A stretch of 64,000 bases of DNA from Deltaproteobacteria bacterium (GCA_022601195.1 JAHZIX010000002.1:310001-374000), one strand, 5' to 3'. Shown: positions 20,486-29,815, counted from the first letter of the stretch. Numbers and translations: made by a program. The notes: generated by a model from the sequence alone, not told the origin.

Positions 20486-22192
20486 ATGGAGCTGGCATCG
20501 CTAATTCGTTACGCGAGAGGTGAGGAGCAGGTCGATCTGCTGTTCAAGAATGCGCGGGTCGTCAACGTGCTGAGCGGCGAGATCATCCCTACCGATGTCG
20601 CTGTTGTGAGGTCGCGCATTGTAGGCCTCGGGGACTATCGAGCCAAGGAAGTGCTGGACTTGGACGGAGCTTTTCTCGCACCGGGTTTCATCGATGCCCA
20701 CGTGCATGTGGAAAGTGCCATGGTCCCGCCTTCGGAATTCGCACGAGCGGTGGTCCCGCGAGGCACGACGGCAGTGATCACCGATCCCCACGAGATCGCC
20801 AATGTGTTGGGCCTAGATGGCATCCGGTTCATGTTCGAGAGCGCCAAGCACGGCCCCCTGAGCATGTATGTCATGGCCTCTTCTTGCGTCCCTGCCACAA
20901 ACATGGAGACCAACGGCGCCATGCTGCGGTGGTACGACTTGGTCTCTCTCAAATCCGACCCTTGGGTCCTGGGTCTAGCGGAAGTGATGAACTTCCCCGG
21001 AGTGGTGGGCGGAGACGAAGAAGTGCTCGCCAAGTTACGAACCTTCAACGAGCTAGTGATCGACGGCCACTGCCCCGGGCTGAGCGGACGGGATCTCCAA
21101 GCCTACGCCGCCGCGGGTATCCAATCCGACCACGAGTGTACGACGGTGGAAGAAGCCCAAGAGAAACTGCGGCTGGGTTTGACGATCTTTATTCGAGAAG
21201 CTACCAACGCTCGCAATCTCAAAGCCCTTCTACCACTGGTCAACCAGAACAATCACCACCGCATTTGCTTTTGTACCGATGACCGTCAACCGGCGGACCT
21301 CCTGGACGAAGGGCATATCGATTTTATGGTTCGCACCGCCATCGCCGAGGGTATCGACCCGATCATGGCGATTCGTATGGCCACCTCCAACACGGCCAAC
21401 TACTTTCGCCTCCACGACCGCGGCGCTATCACCCCTGGGCGCCGAGCTGACCTGATCGTCTTTGACGACCTCCATGCGCCGCGTCCCCGTCTAGTCTTTC
21501 GAGGTGGACGCCTGGTCGCCAAGGATGGCGAAATGCTCGTTCCCCGGCGCCAGCCAACGACACGCAATCTGCGCGGCACGATGAATGTCAACTGGGAACA
21601 GGTGGACTTCCGGATCCCGGCAGAAGGAACGACGGCACGAGTCATCGGTGCCATTCCAAATCAGCTGGTAACCGAAAACCTCACCCTAGAAATGCGCATT
21701 GAGGGCGACGAAGCGGTGGCCGATCCGGACCGAGACCTGCTGAAGATGGCGGTCATCGAACGCCACATGGCCTCTGGCTCCATCGGTAAGGCCTTCGTCC
21801 GTGGCATTGGCCTGACCCGCGGTGCCCTCGCTTCGTCGGTGGCTCATGACCACCACAACTTGGTGGTCATCGGAGCTGATGACCGCTCCATGATGACTGC
21901 GGCCCGTCACTGCGCGGCCCTCGGCGGAGGCATGGTCGTCGCTGATGGTGACCGTGTGCTTGCCGAAGTCCCCCTCCCCATCGGTGGCCTCATGAGCCCT
22001 GAACCCATCGAAGAGGTCCGCCGGACTCTCGATGGGGCACTCAAGGCAGCAGCCAGTTTGGGCTCCACTCTCCACGACCCTTTCATGGCCATGAGTTTCC
22101 TCGGCTTGGAGGTGATTCCAACCCTCAAGCTCACGGATCAAGGATTGGTGGATGTAGACAAATTTGATTTCGTCCCCATGTGGGTCGGTTGA
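20486..22192 (+). CDS. ade: Adenine deaminase
   Basis: The 568-residue amidohydrolase has the length and motif order of bacterial Ade, which converts adenine to hypoxanthine in purine salvage. The metal-binding HVHVES follows GFIDA, DPHEIANVLG supplies further ligands, and SDHECTT and CTDDRQPADL are the typical downstream signatures. The C-terminal region GGLMSPEP is also characteristic. It is the first gene of a plus-strand group with lspA and a small membrane protein. The 269 bases upstream, shared with the divergent lipoprotein gene, show no recognisable purine riboswitch. Confidence 0.95.
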   Translation: MELASLIRYARGEEQVDLLFKNARVVNVLSGEIIPTDVAVVRSRIVGLGDYRAKEVLDLDGAFLAPGFIDAHVHVESAMVPPSEFARAVVPRGTTAVITDPHEIANVLGLDGIRFMFESAKHGPLSMYVMASSCVPATNMETNGAMLRWYDLVSLKSDPWVLGLAEVMNFPGVVGGDEEVLAKLRTFNELVIDGHCPGLSGRDLQAYAAAGIQSDHECTTVEEAQEKLRLGLTIFIREATNARNLKALLPLVNQNNHHRICFCTDDRQPADLLDEGHIDFMVRTAIAEGIDPIMAIRMATSNTANYFRLHDRGAITPGRRADLIVFDDLHAPRPRLVFRGGRLVAKDGEMLVPRRQPTTRNLRGTMNVNWEQVDFRIPAEGTTARVIGAIPNQLVTENLTLEMRIEGDEAVADPDRDLLKMAVIERHMASGSIGKAFVRGIGLTRGALASSVAHDHHNLVVIGADDRSMMTAARHCAALGGGMVVADGDRVLAEVPLPIGGLMSPEPIEEVRRTLDGALKAAASLGSTLHDPFMAMSFLGLEVIPTLKLTDQGLVDVDKFDFVPMWVG

Positions 22193-22206
22193 GAAAGACA
22201 AAATCG

Positions 22207-22761
22207 ATGACTCGAAAATGGTTATTCTTCCTCGTCGTTCTCGCCACGGTGGTAACCCTCGACCTGGTGACCAAATCCTGGGCACTGCACCATTTGAGTC
22301 CAGGCGGACCCACCGTCTCCGGCATCGGCGGCATTCCCCTCACTCTCCATTTCAATACCGGTGGCCTCTGGGGGATTGGTAGTGGCACCCTGTCCCGTTG
22401 GTTCTTTGGTCTGGCGACAGCTCTGGCCCTCTACGTCCTGGCACAGATCTATCGCAGCACCCACAGGTCTCAGCGGTTCCGACTCTTCGCGGTGCCAATG
22501 ATCGCTGGTGGGGCCATCGGCAATTTGGTGGACCGCCTGCGTTGGGAACGGGGTGTAGTGGACTTCCTCGGCCCTTTCGACCTTGGTTTCATGCAGTGGC
22601 CAATTTTCAACGTCGCCGATATGGCTATCAGTTGCTGCACCATCCTGTTGGTGATCTCCATGTGGAGAGATGGCGAGGAGATGCCTCTAGCCGAGAACTC
22701 TGCACCTGAATCGAGCCTCTCCGAGGGTGCAAACGAAACCCCTGCCACGAAAAGCCCGTAG
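22207..22761 (+). CDS. lspA: Lipoprotein signal peptidase (signal peptidase II)
   Basis: The 184-residue inner-membrane aspartyl protease cleaves prolipoprotein signal peptides ahead of the lipidated cysteine. It has four hydrophobic helices. The catalytic aspartates are in NLVDRLRWERGVVDFL and FNVADMAIS, and the N-terminal LDLVTKSWA matches the family signature. The start chosen is ATG at 22207; an in-frame start at 22180 would overlap ade. The C-terminal 25 residues are a polar tail. It follows ade by 14 bases, so the two are probably cotranscribed. Several lipoproteins in this window would be its substrates. Confidence 0.95.
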   Translation: MTRKWLFFLVVLATVVTLDLVTKSWALHHLSPGGPTVSGIGGIPLTLHFNTGGLWGIGSGTLSRWFFGLATALALYVLAQIYRSTHRSQRFRLFAVPMIAGGAIGNLVDRLRWERGVVDFLGPFDLGFMQWPIFNVADMAISCCTILLVISMWRDGEEMPLAENSAPESSLSEGANETPATKSP

Positions 22762-22783
22762 GGGAAACCAGGAGGACTCGAAA

Positions 22784-23008
22784 ATGTGGACTTTCCTGGT
22801 TTGGTGCATTCTCCTGGTCATCAGTTGGCCACTCGCTTTGATCGCCCTCGCGATCTATCCGCTGGTATGGCTTCTAACTCTGCCTTTTCGCCTTGTAGGC
22901 ATCGCTGTAGGGGGCGTCTTTGCGCTCCTCAAGGCCATTTTCTTCTTGCCTGCAAGGCTCCTTCGGGGCCCTGAGACAGTCCGTAGAAGTCGCGCCCTCG
23001 CAGCCTAA
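22784..23008 (+). CDS. Small hydrophobic membrane protein
   Basis: The 74-residue protein starts at ATG 22784, with AGGAGG about eight bases upstream, which decides the start over an upstream in-frame ATG at 22727 inside lspA. It has two hydrophobic stretches (about 2-30 and 33-55) and a basic C-terminal tail with RRSR. No family is recognised. It follows lspA by 22 bases and precedes a terminator-like hairpin, so it probably ends the ade-lspA unit. Confidence 0.7.
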   Translation: MWTFLVWCILLVISWPLALIALAIYPLVWLLTLPFRLVGIAVGGVFALLKAIFFLPARLLRGPETVRRSRALAA

Positions 23009-23092
23009 TACCCAAAAAGGCCAGCTTTCTTTTCCCTAACCAAGCAAAACGGATTCGATTCGTTAGAGAATGGGTGGGCTCTCCCATGGGGT

Positions 23093-23116
23093 AAGAGGCA
23101 CCGTCCGGTGTCTCTT
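23093..23116 (+). terminator. Hairpin at the end of the ade-lspA unit
   Basis: AAGAGGCACC (23093-23102) pairs with GGTGTCTCTT (23107-23116) with one G-U pair and a four-base loop, followed by CCTTGAGTCTT. It is a good stem but has only a weak T-run. Confidence 0.5.
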
Positions 23117-23188
23117 CCTTGAGTCTTGCCCATGCTAGGCCAATGGTAGGCACGTGGTAGACTGTGAAGCTCTATAGGAAGATACAGA

Positions 23189-25000
23189 ATGCCGAAATCT
23201 CCTACACCGCAGGAGGAGTTGGACTCCCTCGTGCGGGTCGCCAAGAGCTTCTCCCAACGACAACTGTACGCCGAGGCAGCTGATCTTTTTCGCCTCGCTT
23301 TACAGCTCGACCCGAAAAACGCTGGCCTACGGATATCCCTGGCCGAGATGCTGCGGATGCAGCGGCAGTACTCGGATGCGGCGCCGAAGACCCGAAAGGA
23401 CGCCCTCCAGGAGCAGTTTCGCCGCGATTCCATAGACTCCGCGCACTTCCTCGGACTGGCGGAATTCTACGCCGGTAAGGGAGAGACTGCCCGCGCCCTT
23501 TCCTGCCTCGATATGTCCAAGGCAAAGAATGCCGTAAACCCCGCTCTACTAAAGCTTCACGGCAAGATTCTGGCACGACACAAAGACTTCGGCGGCGCAG
23601 CCCGAGAGCTCGCCCAAGCCCTGCGCTACAACCCTTTTGATGGTGAGCTGGCAGAAACCCTGGGGCGCATCGAATATGAAAGGCGAGACTTCAAGGCATC
23701 TCTAGATGCCGCCATTCAAGCCTACCTCCTACTCAACGATGGTGATTCAGAGGGTGCCGAGAGGCTACGAAAACGGATTCGGACCCTCAAACAAATTCTC
23801 GGGTTTGAGCATGCGGACCTGGTTGGCCGCTTTCGTGCGGGCCGAGAGCAACTCCAAGTCGCCTTCGATCGCTTGCAGTGGCACCGGGACCTCTTTCTCG
23901 AACAAGGAGGCTTGGCGGAAAGCGACCTGACTTCCTCTGCCCAAAGTAGCCCTCCCGGAACCGGTCTGATTGGATTGGCCGGAAAGATCCAAAAACTGGG
24001 AGCTTTCCCTAATTTATCCGACCCTCAGATCATCCAGGTCGCCCAAGCCGCAGAGGAAGAGTTTCATGATCGAGGGCTGCGGATCTTCCGACACGGAACC
24101 GTCGAAGATGACCTCTATCTACTGACCTCCGGGGAAGTATCGTTTCAACGCACCACCTCCTATGGCGTCTTCGAAGTGCGGAAACTAGGACCAGGATCTC
24201 TGTTCGGAGAAGCCAACTTCATCAGCCACCTGGAACGGACCGGAGACACCCTGACCTTGGAACCGACCCGAGTGCTACGATTCCGCGCCGAGGCCCTTCG
24301 CCAGGTGATCGCGGAGGATGCCGAGCTAGGAGTGCGTCTCTACTGGATTTTCTGGCATACCCTAGCGCGCAAGCTACGGGCAACCAACGAGCAGCTTCGC
24401 ACCTTCTTTTCGTCGGACGCAACCTCTGCGGATCCCTCGCAGCTTCGCCATGAGCATCCGGAAGCTGCCCTGCGAGTCAAGATTGACTCCAATGACAAAA
24501 TTCGCGTGCTTCAGGAACAGGGTCTCTCTCACAGCGAGCTCATGACCCTGGCAACATTCTCTCGCGAGAAACGATTCGAACCCGGCTCCTTTATCTTTCA
24601 AGAGGGGGATGAAGGGGGAGAGATGTACGTCATCCTGGAAGGCAAAGCGAGAATCAGCAAATTCATTTCAGGGGCCGGAGAAGAAGCTCTCGCTATCCTC
24701 GAAAGAGGCGACTTCTTTGGTGAGATGTCTCTCATCGACGGGCAACCACGATCCGCCGATGCCCGAGCCCACGACGGCCCTGTCACAGTCCTGGCTCTCG
24801 AAAGAGCGACATTTCATGAGATCCTCTCTATGGATGCTCACGCATCTCTTGAGCTACTCCAGCTACTTTGTCGGTTGATCGCTCTGCGGTTGCGAGAGAT
24901 GAACTCTAAGCTGGTAGGTTGGAGCATCCTCGCCGGGCCACGTAGCGATGACGATTCGGTCGACCCATCCCCTTGGGGGCAAGCGACTTCCCGGGGCTAA
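23189..25000 (+). CDS. TPR protein with two cyclic-nucleotide-binding-like domains
   Basis: The 603-residue protein has TPR repeats at about residues 10-180 and a linker to 270. Two tandem CNMP-binding folds follow (about 285-390 and 450-565). The second has a full phosphate-binding cassette, GEMSLIDGQPRSADARA. The first, GEANFISHLERTGDT, lacks the canonical arginine pattern and may not bind ligand. No effector domain (HTH, kinase or channel) is present, so it probably works as a protein-protein adaptor sensing cAMP, c-di-GMP or similar. AGGAAG precedes the ATG. The next gene, a divergent sigma factor, starts 94 bases downstream on the same strand, so the two may form a signalling pair. Confidence 0.85.
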   Translation: MPKSPTPQEELDSLVRVAKSFSQRQLYAEAADLFRLALQLDPKNAGLRISLAEMLRMQRQYSDAAPKTRKDALQEQFRRDSIDSAHFLGLAEFYAGKGETARALSCLDMSKAKNAVNPALLKLHGKILARHKDFGGAARELAQALRYNPFDGELAETLGRIEYERRDFKASLDAAIQAYLLLNDGDSEGAERLRKRIRTLKQILGFEHADLVGRFRAGREQLQVAFDRLQWHRDLFLEQGGLAESDLTSSAQSSPPGTGLIGLAGKIQKLGAFPNLSDPQIIQVAQAAEEEFHDRGLRIFRHGTVEDDLYLLTSGEVSFQRTTSYGVFEVRKLGPGSLFGEANFISHLERTGDTLTLEPTRVLRFRAEALRQVIAEDAELGVRLYWIFWHTLARKLRATNEQLRTFFSSDATSADPSQLRHEHPEAALRVKIDSNDKIRVLQEQGLSHSELMTLATFSREKRFEPGSFIFQEGDEGGEMYVILEGKARISKFISGAGEEALAILERGDFFGEMSLIDGQPRSADARAHDGPVTVLALERATFHEILSMDAHASLELLQLLCRLIALRLREMNSKLVGWSILAGPRSDDDSVDPSPWGQATSRG

Positions 25001-25094
25001 AGAACCGTAGACGCGAAGCAATGTTGTCCCCGTGGAATAACTGGAGCCTCCCGAAGGCTTCCTACAGTAGACAGCGGAGAGACGAAAGGCCGAA

Positions 25095-25628
25095 GTGAAG
25101 GAACGGGACCCACTTATCGAGTTGCTCTGGGAGTTACAGCCCCAATTGCAGCGGATCTTTCAACGATTCCGGGTCTCTTCCGACCAAGCGGAATCCATGT
25201 TGGAAGATGCCATGATGGTGCTGGTCTATCGGTATGAGCAACTGGCGAGGCCCGATCGCTGGCTCCTCAGAACCCTACGGTATCGTTGCATCCGCGATTG
25301 GCGTGAACGACGCAGGAAGCTCTGTTTTGCGGTGGACCAGGAGATCCGCAATTGGATTTCTGACGAAACCATCTCTCGGGAAGAAAGAAAAGCACGACGA
25401 GTGGAGTTGGGGGAACATATCAGCCAGCTTCCACAGCAGTGCCGACCTCTACTGCGCGAGACCTACCGGGTCCCTGAATCCGACGATCGGCCTTTGCCTC
25501 CCCCACCGAATCTACCGGACTTCTCTTTGGGTGCCCACAAGCCTGAAGACCCCTTCGTGCGCTGCGTCACTCGCTTGATGCGGCAGCTGATCGTCCAGCG
25601 GAGCTCTGTTTCGGCATCCCTTCCGTAA
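25095..25628 (+). CDS. Divergent ECF-like RNA polymerase sigma factor
   Basis: The 177-residue protein begins at GTG 25095. Residues about 8-80 resemble sigma region 2 (RWLLRTLRYRCIRDWRERRRK), and ELGEHISQLPQQCRPLLRETY at about 108-128 is the normal entry into region 4. The expected helix-turn-helix that follows is replaced by a proline-rich stretch (RPLPPPPNLPDF) before a final basic helix (VRCVTRLMRQL). Other frames do not restore a clear region 4, so this is not an obvious frameshift. The last 62 bases overlap the convergent M16 gene. It may be a sigma factor with unusual -35 recognition, or a degenerate copy. Confidence 0.7.
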   Translation: MKERDPLIELLWELQPQLQRIFQRFRVSSDQAESMLEDAMMVLVYRYEQLARPDRWLLRTLRYRCIRDWRERRRKLCFAVDQEIRNWISDETISREERKARRVELGEHISQLPQQCRPLLRETYRVPESDDRPLPPPPNLPDFSLGAHKPEDPFVRCVTRLMRQLIVQRSSVSASLP

Positions 25629-26856
25629 TCTGATATCGATTCGGGTCGAGATGCTGGCGCGCAGCGCGGTTTACCGCGGCAACATCTACCGCTAGCAGCC
25701 GCCCGATCCGCCAATCGAGATCATCCAGAGGAAGTCCATAGAACTGCGCTTCCAGTAGCAGGTCTGCCCACTGCCGAGCCGTTTCCCGGCGAAAAGGCTC
25801 TCGCCCCAATAAATAGGAGCGGGCCTCTTCCACCTCTTGGTCTGAGACTCCCTTGTCGAGCAACTTGTCGATCTCTTCTCGAACCCCACGTTCCGCTTGT
25901 TTCAAGGTAGTCGGGGAGGTCCCGAGATAGACGACGAACCGGCCTGGGTCCAGACCCGCCCCGGAAAAGGTGTGTACCTGGGCCGAGTAGGCCAAGCCCT
26001 CTTTTTCTCGAATCCGTGCAGGAATCCGACCACCCAATCCGCTACCGGCTCCGAGAATGACCGCCAAAACCTCCAAAGCCGCCACGTCTGGGTGGCTTCG
26101 GTCCACCGTCAGGTGTCCCAACAGCAGATGAGCCTGCTCTCCTGCAGGAACCTCCACTCGACAACGGGAAGACGTCCCTCGCGAGGGTCGTTCCGGCTGC
26201 TCCGGGAGACGAGCTTGTCCGGTGACGAGGCCGGCAAAGGCACGTTCGGCCTCTCGCACCATCTCTTCTTCGTCGACGGGACCGGTCACGACGACAGCCA
26301 AGCCCGAGTTGACGGATCGCTGGTGAAAAGAGCGGCAGTCCTGGGAAGACAGCCGAGCCAGGCTTGTGGCGTCTCCCTGGATTCGACGAGCCAAGGGATG
26401 CGGGGAGTAGAGCTGTTCGAGAAACCTGGACACACAACGCATCTCGGGCTGATCTGCCAGGCTCTCCAACTCTGCTGCTGCTTGGCGGCACAACCAGGAA
26501 CAGCGATCCGCAGGGAATGTCGACTCCAAAACAGCTTCTGCGGCCCAGTGGAGGCCCCGTTTCCAATCTACCGCCAGGGCATCGACAGACACCCCCAAAC
26601 CCTCAAAACTACCGGAGCTCGAGAAGATCATTCCACGATCCTCGGCGTCCTCCGCCAGGCGCCTCCAATCGCGCTTGTGAGTCCCTTCCGAAAGAAGGCG
26701 CCCGGAAATGAGCGCCTGCCCAGGAATCTCTTCGAGACGGGCCCCTCCGGCGACCCCAACACGAACCGCCACCACAGGAGCGCCTTCGACCCTCCGAGCA
26801 CGAACGATCACGGGAGAGGTGCTGCCGCCTTCCGACAACGACGGCTGCGCGGTCAA
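25567..26856 (-). CDS. M16 family peptidase-like protein, non-catalytic subunit
   Basis: The 429-residue protein has the M16 (pitrilysin/MPP) two-domain fold, with GGARLEEIPG near the start and YSAQVHTFSGAGLDPGRFVVYLGTSP near the end. The zinc motif HxxEH that should follow the GGAR segment is absent (LISGRLL instead). It is therefore the inactive partner of the active M16 protein encoded immediately upstream, like the alpha/beta pairs of bacterial M16B enzymes. I chose TTG at 26856, which overlaps the upstream stop (TTGA) and has GGGAG seven bases before it. The 3' end overlaps the convergent sigma gene by 62 bases. Confidence 0.86.
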   Translation of the reverse strand: MTAQPSLSEGGSTSPVIVRARRVEGAPVVAVRVGVAGGARLEEIPGQALISGRLLSEGTHKRDWRRLAEDAEDRGMIFSSSGSFEGLGVSVDALAVDWKRGLHWAAEAVLESTFPADRCSWLCRQAAAELESLADQPEMRCVSRFLEQLYSPHPLARRIQGDATSLARLSSQDCRSFHQRSVNSGLAVVVTGPVDEEEMVREAERAFAGLVTGQARLPEQPERPSRGTSSRCRVEVPAGEQAHLLLGHLTVDRSHPDVAALEVLAVILGAGSGLGGRIPARIREKEGLAYSAQVHTFSGAGLDPGRFVVYLGTSPTTLKQAERGVREEIDKLLDKGVSDQEVEEARSYLLGREPFRRETARQWADLLLEAQFYGLPLDDLDWRIGRLLAVDVAAVNRAARQHLDPNRYQITEGMPKQSSAGRSAAASSE

Positions 26857-28169
26857 GGAAGTGCTCCCGGAGCTGCTGAAGACGGGGCCGCCAGAGACCA
26901 ACCGATCACCCCTGCCCCTTCCGGTTCGAAGGTCCTTGCCACCAGACTCGAGATTTCCTCCGGCCGCACTTGTAAGGCTCGCTGCAGCTGACGTTGGGGG
27001 TGATCCAAATCGAAGTGAAGCAGAGCGAATCCGGCGGATAGGGCCTGGCTATGAACTCGTTCGTGACCGAAAATCCAATCTGCCAAGAGCACCTGGCGGG
27101 CCCGGTCCATTTCGGCCGAAGATGGCGGTTCGGTAGCCAAAGCTGCTAGCTCCTTTCTGAGAGCCTCTTCCACTCGTGCCGGCTCAACCCCCGGCACCAC
27201 TTCGAGGGCGAGGCTCAGCTGGCTGGCCAAAGGAGACTCGCTCAGAGAACCCGAAACCCAAACGCACAGTTGTAGCTCATCGACCAGAGCTCGCTGAAGC
27301 CTGCTGGAGCGGCCCGATGTGAGCAAGGAGACCAGGAGACGAAAAATGCTGTGATCCCGGTGGTCTGCCGAGGGAGCCGCGACGGCCATCAAGAGCCGGG
27401 CTACTTCTCCGGTGTGGCGCTCGACTCTCTTCCACCCGGCGCCGATCTTCGGCCTCTGCGTGAAAGCAGGCGCTGCGCCTCTTGCAGGCAAACTCCCAAG
27501 CCGGGCCTCGATCTCTTGCAGAGAATTCTCGGGAACATCCCCCGCAACGACCAATACGGCGTTTTCCGGAGAGTAGAGGCGGTGATGAAAGGCGGCCAAC
27601 TCCGAAGCTCCGCAGTGGGTCAGGGATTCACGAGTTCCCAAAACCGGCTTGCCGTAGGAATGGCCCTGAAAGAGCTCTTGCTGTACGGCCAACTCGAGAG
27701 CGTCCCAAGGTTCCCCCTCGTACATAGCAATCTCTTCGAGAATGACCTGCCGTTCGCGATCGACCTCCACCGGATCGAGAGTCAACCCGGCCATCCGGTC
27801 AGCCTCGACCTCGAGAGCTTCTGTCCAGCGATCACTGGCAAAGTTAAAATAGTAGGCCGTAGCGTCGTGGGAGGTAAACGCGTTATTCGAGCCGCCCAGA
27901 GCTTGAGTCCGGCGGTCGATCTCTCCAGCAGGATAATTCGGGGATCCCTTGAACATCATGTGTTCCAGGAAGTGAGCCATTCCCCCCTCGAGAGGTCCCT
28001 CGTTGCGAGTCCCTGCCCGGTACCACAAGGCGCAAGTCACCAGGGGCGCTTGGGGATTGTGCACGGTACAAACGGCCAAGCCGTTGGCCAGAGTCTCGAC
28101 TCCGACTCTCCCTGGAAGAGTGGGCACATCGGTGCTCACAGCCTGCATCGGTTCTGAAGTTGGACTCAT
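26853..28169 (-). CDS. M16 family zinc metallopeptidase, catalytic subunit
   Basis: The 438-residue M16B-type protease has the inverted zinc motif HFLEH at 66-70, the downstream glutamate in EEIAMYEGEPWDALE, and the family segment GGSNNAFTSHDATAYYFN. It should pair with the following non-catalytic subunit, which starts in its stop codon. Family members degrade peptides in the cytosol or periplasm. No signal peptide is visible, so a cytosolic location is likely. Confidence 0.93.
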   Translation of the reverse strand: MSPTSEPMQAVSTDVPTLPGRVGVETLANGLAVCTVHNPQAPLVTCALWYRAGTRNEGPLEGGMAHFLEHMMFKGSPNYPAGEIDRRTQALGGSNNAFTSHDATAYYFNFASDRWTEALEVEADRMAGLTLDPVEVDRERQVILEEIAMYEGEPWDALELAVQQELFQGHSYGKPVLGTRESLTHCGASELAAFHHRLYSPENAVLVVAGDVPENSLQEIEARLGSLPARGAAPAFTQRPKIGAGWKRVERHTGEVARLLMAVAAPSADHRDHSIFRLLVSLLTSGRSSRLQRALVDELQLCVWVSGSLSESPLASQLSLALEVVPGVEPARVEEALRKELAALATEPPSSAEMDRARQVLLADWIFGHERVHSQALSAGFALLHFDLDHPQRQLQRALQVRPEEISSLVARTFEPEGAGVIGWSLAAPSSAAPGALP

Positions 28170-28219
28170 AGTAGGCCTCAGCTCAGGACGAGGTCATCCG
28201 ACCTCTAGGATATCCGACC

Positions 28220-29020
28220 TCACGCCGGGTAATGATGATGACTCTGCTCGACGAACTCGTCCCTCGACGAGCTCCAAAGTAGGTGGGCAATAAACAGCGA
28301 GCCCTCATCGACGGAGATCCAATTGCAAGTGTTCTTTTTCCGCTCGACTCCCCGCCCCCGGTTCGAGGTCGTGGTCCCGGAATGAACGATCCGGACCCCC
28401 CTCATTCCCCTCGGGTAGAACTCTTCTGAGCTACCGATATAGGTTTGATGCATATGTCCCGACAGAACTAAGTCCACACCCGAGTCGGAGAAGACTTCCA
28501 CAGCTTCATGGGCTCGGTGCAAGACTCTTTGGGTACCAAAAGAGGGAGGTGGAATCAGTTGATGATGGGCCACGATGACTTTGTAGGTTTCCTCTGGCAC
28601 CTGACGGAAATAGCGCGAGATCTCCTGGAGCCGCGGAAGAGTGATCTTGCCGTCCTTGAGAGTCAGGCCATGGGCCGTGTTGACCCCCACCATCACCAGA
28701 TCTTCCAGCTCTAAGATAGGTTCCAACTCGTCGGCAAAGTACTTCCGGTAGGCCCCGAAGGGAGCCAAGAAACGTTCCCAGACGCGATAGAGAGGCACAT
28801 CGTGGTTGCCGGGGACGACGATGGTCGGAGCCGAAATCCGATCGACGAAACGCCGCGCTTGTCGAAACTGGTCTGGCTTTGCCCTCTGGGTCAGATCTCC
28901 CGAAAGGACCACGACATCGGGCTTTCGCTCATCGACGAGCCGCAGCACCCCTTCTGCCACCTCGGGCCGATGAGGGGGACCAAAATGGACATCGGAAATA
29001 TGAAGAAAATGTTTCGCCAT
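28220..29020 (-). CDS. Calcineurin-like metallophosphoesterase
   Basis: The 266-residue protein contains the full metallophosphoesterase motif series: DVHFG near residue 10, GDLT near 41, GNHD near 72, and late GHMH with a further histidine. It resembles the cAMP phosphodiesterase (CpdA)/Icc-like group, though substrate cannot be fixed from sequence. It lies 51 bases upstream of the M16 pair on the same strand and is preceded by two small membrane-associated proteins. The cyclic-nucleotide-binding protein encoded at 23189-25000 makes a cyclic nucleotide substrate an attractive but unproven idea. Confidence 0.88.
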   Translation of the reverse strand: MAKHFLHISDVHFGPPHRPEVAEGVLRLVDERKPDVVVLSGDLTQRAKPDQFRQARRFVDRISAPTIVVPGNHDVPLYRVWERFLAPFGAYRKYFADELEPILELEDLVMVGVNTAHGLTLKDGKITLPRLQEISRYFRQVPEETYKVIVAHHQLIPPPSFGTQRVLHRAHEAVEVFSDSGVDLVLSGHMHQTYIGSSEEFYPRGMRGVRIVHSGTTTSNRGRGVERKKNTCNWISVDEGSLFIAHLLWSSSRDEFVEQSHHHYPA

Positions 29021-29050
29021 GAGGCCAACGGTTCAGACAGCAAAGTCCCT

Positions 29051-29374
29051 TCAATCGGGATCGGCATCGAGAGCGGTCTGGACGTTGCGCACCAATTCGT
29101 CGGCAGCGAAGGCGGACAGGTCATCGATCATCTGCCAGCCGTAGCGTTTCCCCAAATAGAGACCACCCATGGTGGCCGCGACGAGGGAAGCAAGAGGATA
29201 CTTGCGAACCATCCTCTGCCATTCCAGCCTAGGCCCTGCTAGCTCGTCCAGAACCTGCTCTGGATTCAAACGATCTCGTCTCGAGCCGTCCCCTGGGGAT
29301 TGGCGATTCGACAGATCTTCTTGGCCAAATTCTGGTTCATTGCCAACATCTGGCATTTCCGACCTTCTTTCCAT
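29051..29374 (-). CDS. Hypothetical protein with one membrane-associated segment
   Basis: The 107-residue protein has a polar, charged N-terminal half and a weakly hydrophobic segment near 62-78 (YPLASLVAATMGGLYLGKRYG). This glycine-rich helix is of the kind seen at the C-termini of DUF883/YqjD-type proteins. It follows the YqjD-like gene by 51 bases on the same strand, and both may work together at the membrane. No specific family is recognised. Confidence 0.6.
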   Translation of the reverse strand: MERRSEMPDVGNEPEFGQEDLSNRQSPGDGSRRDRLNPEQVLDELAGPRLEWQRMVRKYPLASLVAATMGGLYLGKRYGWQMIDDLSAFAADELVRNVQTALDADPD

Positions 29375-29425
29375 GGAGAATCTCTCTAGCGATGGCGTTT
29401 TTTCTCTCGGACGCCCATCGATCTT

Positions 29426-29815
29426 CTAGATTTCGTCCCGCCGACTCCGCAGCAGGAGCCCGACCACAAATCCGACTCCGGCAGCGAGTACGACCGAGCG
29501 ACCCGGGTTGTCTCGCACGTATTCGTTGACGTTCTGACTGAGATCGTCGAAGTCCTTACGGGCCTTGTCGTAGCCGCCGCGAACATTCTCAGAAACTTGA
29601 GCATAGCGTTCTCGAGCGGCCTCTCCGGCTCGATCAGCTCCCTTGCGTACCTCGCCCTGGATACGCCCATACTGGCCTTTGGCCTCGCTCGCTACTTCGC
29701 GAAAACGCTCTCGAGCGGCGGCGAGCCCCTCATTGACGACCTCGCGAGCCCGTTGGGTGCCCTCTTTCTCGAAGGGACCATCCGTCGCACTGGATTCCTT
29801 CACCTCGTCACTCAT
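29426..29815 (-). CDS. YqjD/ElaB (DUF883)-like membrane-anchored protein
   Basis: The 129-residue protein is a long amphipathic, charged helix (about 20-100) ending in RDNPGRSVVLAAGVGFVVGLLLRSR. That is the typical C-terminal anchor of the ElaB/YqjD/DUF883 family, whose E. coli members bind ribosomes at the membrane in stationary phase. GGAGG lies eight bases before the ATG. It starts a minus-strand group with the 107-residue protein and the phosphoesterase. Confidence 0.85.
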   Translation of the reverse strand: MSDEVKESSATDGPFEKEGTQRAREVVNEGLAAARERFREVASEAKGQYGRIQGEVRKGADRAGEAARERYAQVSENVRGGYDKARKDFDDLSQNVNEYVRDNPGRSVVLAAGVGFVVGLLLRSRRDEI

